From positions 1 through 6,104 of the forward strand of contig JAUWRQ010000078.1 in assembly GCA_030610515.1 (NCBI GenBank): a DNA stretch of 6,104 bases. The letters are read 5' to 3'. The translations under genes and the position numbers were made by a program. Shown piece by piece: positions 4,250-6,104 of the stretch. The notes below the pieces were generated by a model. The model did no database searches. It was not told the origin of the DNA and worked only from the letters and a program-made list of their open reading frames with translations. How positions within the stretch are numbered: the first letter of the stretch is position 1; every line of letters starts with the position of its first letter. Source of the stretch: Candidatus Eiseniibacteriota bacterium (GTDB taxonomy: Bacteria > Joyebacterota > Joyebacteria > Joyebacterales > Joyebacteraceae).

Positions 4250-6104
4250 CTACCGGACAACCACCGCCTTCCCCCTCGCCTGTTCCGCTCCCGCCTCCAA
4301 CTTGTACAGATAGACGCCGGCGGGCACTTCGCTGCCTGCGGCGTCCGTCCCGTTCCACTGGACCGTTCGCGTGCCAGCATCCATCGGTGAATCCGCGATC
4401 CTCGCCACGTGGCGTCCGTCGACCGAGTAGACGTCGACGGTCACGTGTGCGGGCGCCGGGAGATCAAAGACGATGCTCGTCCCGCCCGAGTGCGGGTTTG
4501 GGAAGCTGCCGCGAAGCGCGAAGACGGCGGGAACCTCGGGATCGATCCCCGTGCCGAGCATCGCCGATGCCTCGTCCGAGGGACCGCTCTCGTTCCCGTG
4601 GACGTCCTCGGCCAGAACCCGGTAGTACCACGTCGTCGGCCCAGGGTCGAGGTCCATGTATGTCGTGTCCGTGGCCGTCCCTACGAGCGTCGTCCCGTCG
4701 GGCACGAACCCGGGAGTCTCGCTCCGGTGGATGTTGTAGTGGCCCAGGTCCTCGTCGTGATACCCGCTCGGGGACCAGAGTAGCTCGACGTCCACGCTGA
4801 CGACTCCGGCCAGAAACGCGAGCGGCGCCCCGGGCGCGAGGTTGTCTATCGAACGCCCGCTGTCGGGCAGCGACACCCAGAAGGTGTCGGGCGCCGTCGA
4901 GTGAGCGATGGTCTGGAAGTAGTGGTACTCGCCCGACGTCGCCGTCGAGTCGAAGAGCGTGGGAACCACCGCTGAGTAGGTCTCCAGATGGTATGCCTCG
5001 AGGGTCGCAACGAGTTCCCAGTAGAAGGTGCCCCGTGCGCGCTCCTCCATCATGAAGACCGGGTCGTCCGACTCGGGCGGAACCTCCGCGGCGCTCGTCA
5101 GGACCACGGCGTCCGAAGGCAGCCGCGCACTCCGCGTCGGGCTGATCGCACGCCAGAGCGTGTAGTTGTCTATCTCCATCAGCGGCCACGGATCCAGGTA
5201 GCTGGCGTCCCACGCGACGTTCACCTGGCCGCCCTGGTCGCCGGGCACGTCCCTGACCGAAGCGATCTCGCCCGACGGGTAGCCGAGGTAGCCGTTCCGC
5301 TCGATGCGCTGGGCGTAGATGTCCGTGTCCGCACCGCGACCGTCGTGCCAGGCGACAATGCCGCCGCCTTCAGCATCGGTCACTATGGCCGTGGCGATCT
5401 GGTCACCCGCCGCCGTTGTGAAGGCTGTTCCGTTGACTCCCCAGAGCGTGCGCCCTGAACCATCGACTCGTTGCCCGTACAGGTCGTAGCCGGCGAGTCC
5501 GTCGTCGAGCATGACCACCATAGCCCCGCCGGCGCCATCGCTCGCTATCTCGGGGTGCCGCTGCTGTGTTTCACCGGCGCGCAGGACGACGCCGTCGGTG
5601 GCCCAGAGCTTCGCGCCGCTGTAGTCCACGCGCTGAGCATAGACGTCGTTGTCCGTCGCGTACAAGTCCTGCCAGCATATGATGGCTCCGCGCGCGCCAT
5701 CGGATGTCAGCTCCGGATAGAGCTGGTCGCTGGGGCTATCACAGACCGCAACGCCGTCGGCTGTCCAGTAGTTGTTGCCGTTTGGACCCACTCGCTGCGC
5801 GTAGATGTCATCGCTCGAGCCCCTCTGGTCCCGCCACGCGATGATGGCCCCGCCGGCGTTGTCGCTGACGATCCGCGGGAAGGTCTGCCAGGACGGCTGC
5901 ACGCATATCTCCTCGCCGTTGGTGGTCCACTGCGCCGAGCCGTTCTCGTCGAGCCTCTGAGCGTAGACATCACCGTTGCCGCTCCGTGCGTCATACCAGG
6001 AGATGATGACGCCCGATTGACCGTCCGACGCCATGCGCACATCATTTGCGATGAGGCCGGTGGAAACGGCAACGCCACTCGACGTCCAGAGCTCGTTCCC
6101 CAGC
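4250..6104 (-). CDS. Large exported repeat protein A, C-terminal 617 residues (5' end outside window)
   Basis: The reading frame stays open to the window edge, so the start and presumed signal peptide are missing. A GTG at 6040 is internal: the codons before it continue the repeat pattern (LWTSSGVAVSTG). Numbering visible residues from the edge, 1-270 hold five copies of an exact 54-residue repeat with core WxDxR...D(I/V)YAQR(V/L) and a partial copy before them. Residues about 278-385 form an FN3-like segment beginning SVRDVPGDQGG, and about 422-515 a clearer FN3 domain (WSPSGYHDEDLGHYN ... WYYRVLAEDVHGNES). Residues about 526-617 are a FlgD-Ig/type IX sorting-like domain ending in the WNGTDAAG...GVYLYKLEA signature. 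In that last domain the usual NPFNP is replaced by NPHSGG. Repeat 4 has lost the tryptophan (MLDDG). Only three lysines are present. The gene is a paralogue of the next gene downstream. An extracellular or surface location is inferred from the domain set; no catalytic motif is visible. Confidence 0.9.
   Translation of the reverse strand, partial: LGNELWTSSGVAVSTGLIANDVRMASDGQSGVIISWYDARSGNGDVYAQRLDENGSAQWTTNGEEICVQPSWQTFPRIVSDNAGGAIIAWRDQRGSSDDIYAQRVGPNGNNYWTADGVAVCDSPSDQLYPELTSDGARGAIICWQDLYATDNDVYAQRVDYSGAKLWATDGVVLRAGETQQRHPEIASDGAGGAMVVMLDDGLAGYDLYGQRVDGSGRTLWGVNGTAFTTAAGDQIATAIVTDAEGGGIVAWHDGRGADTDIYAQRIERNGYLGYPSGEIASVRDVPGDQGGQVNVAWDASYLDPWPLMEIDNYTLWRAISPTRSARLPSDAVVLTSAAEVPPESDDPVFMMEERARGTFYWELVATLEAYHLETYSAVVPTLFDSTATSGEYHYFQTIAHSTAPDTFWVSLPDSGRSIDNLAPGAPLAFLAGVVSVDVELLWSPSGYHDEDLGHYNIHRSETPGFVPDGTTLVGTATDTTYMDLDPGPTTWYYRVLAEDVHGNESGPSDEASAMLGTGIDPEVPAVFALRGSFPNPHSGGTSIVFDLPAPAHVTVDVYSVDGRHVARIADSPMDAGTRTVQWNGTDAAGSEVPAGVYLYKLEAGAEQARGKAVVVR
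4547..5323 (-). repeat. Long direct repeat, copy in gene A (FN3 region)
   Basis: This stretch runs from the last DIYAQR motif to the LGTG after the second FN3 domain. It is the counterpart of 1288-2094 in gene B, in the same orientation. Protein identity by eye is about 85% in the first part, about 75% in the middle and about 90% in the second FN3 domain. DNA identity includes uninterrupted matches of 25 nt (4585-4609 with 1326-1350) and 24 nt (4616-4639 with 1357-1380). This copy is 30 nt shorter than its partner, in frame, in the linker after WRAIS. Confidence 0.88.
5294..6104 (-). repeat. Tandem 54-residue (162-nt) coding repeats in protein A
   Basis: Five full WxDxR/DxYAQR units plus the end of another. 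The aspartate of D(V/I/L)Y recurs every 54 codons without exception in the visible part. Each unit reads roughly: HPxIxSDGxGG, GAIIAWxDxR, DIYAQRVDxxG, LWxxDGVxVC, which fits four short beta strands. The D-x-x-G-x-x-x-W turn resembles an Asp-box. A beta-propeller is a reasonable guess for the fold, but it is not proven by sequence alone. The array continues past the window edge. Confidence 0.88.

Noticed and set aside
4464..5213. 249-codon open frame on the minus strand in another phase inside gene A
   Set aside because: It is an Arg/Gly-rich out-of-frame shadow of the conserved FN3 block. The same shadow recurs opposite the B copy because the DNA is duplicated.
6038..6040. GTG as start codon of gene A
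   Set aside because: The frame is open upstream to the window edge and encodes the preceding repeat (LW...GVAVSTG), so this GTG is an internal valine.
1..6104. Defence system, CRISPR array, mobile element, tRNA or rRNA
   Set aside because: No nuclease, transposase or integrase motifs, no short regularly spaced palindromic repeats and no RNA-gene signatures were seen. The tandem periodicity is protein-coding repeat structure.

Overview
The window is a high-GC stretch with every supportable gene on the minus strand. It looks like part of a surface/secretome locus of an uncultured bacterium. The long exported proteins combine 54-residue tryptophan/aspartate repeats, fibronectin type III-like domains and a C-terminal FlgD-Ig/type IX-sorting-like domain with an NPFNP motif. 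That style is typical of FCB-superphylum and neighbouring candidate phyla (Eisenbacteria/Eiseniibacteriota, Latescibacterota, Krumholzibacteriota and relatives). This placement comes from protein style only; there is no rRNA or housekeeping marker here.

Layout in the direction of transcription (right to left): (A) 6104-4250, the 3' part of a large repeat protein whose start lies outside the window. An intergenic region at 4249-4054 holds a terminator-like hairpin for A, then a well-formed extended -10 promoter with a palindrome and two helically phased direct repeats just upstream, then a strong ribosome binding site. (B) 4053-988, a complete 1021-residue exported protein: N-terminal DUF11-like module, eight 54-residue repeats, two FN3-like domains, C-terminal sorting-like domain. 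(C) 954-214, a 246-residue exported protein that is a free-standing copy of the N-terminal module of B with a different C-terminal tail. (D) 155-1, the 5' end of an exported parallel beta-helix-type protein, apparently broken by a one-base frameshift. B, C and D are separated by 33 and 58 bases, each has its own Shine-Dalgarno sequence and no terminator is visible between them, so they are probably one transcript from the promoter at about 4112-4140.

A and B are paralogues in direct orientation. Their FN3 region is nearly identical, while the flanking repeat arrays and C-terminal domains have diverged. B and C are related through a gapless 225-residue alignment. The locus therefore shows a small set of exported modules being duplicated, recombined and re-tailed. 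No enzymatic active site, defence system, mobile element, CRISPR array or RNA gene was found. The role is most likely extracellular or cell-surface; the ligand or partner cannot be read from the sequence.
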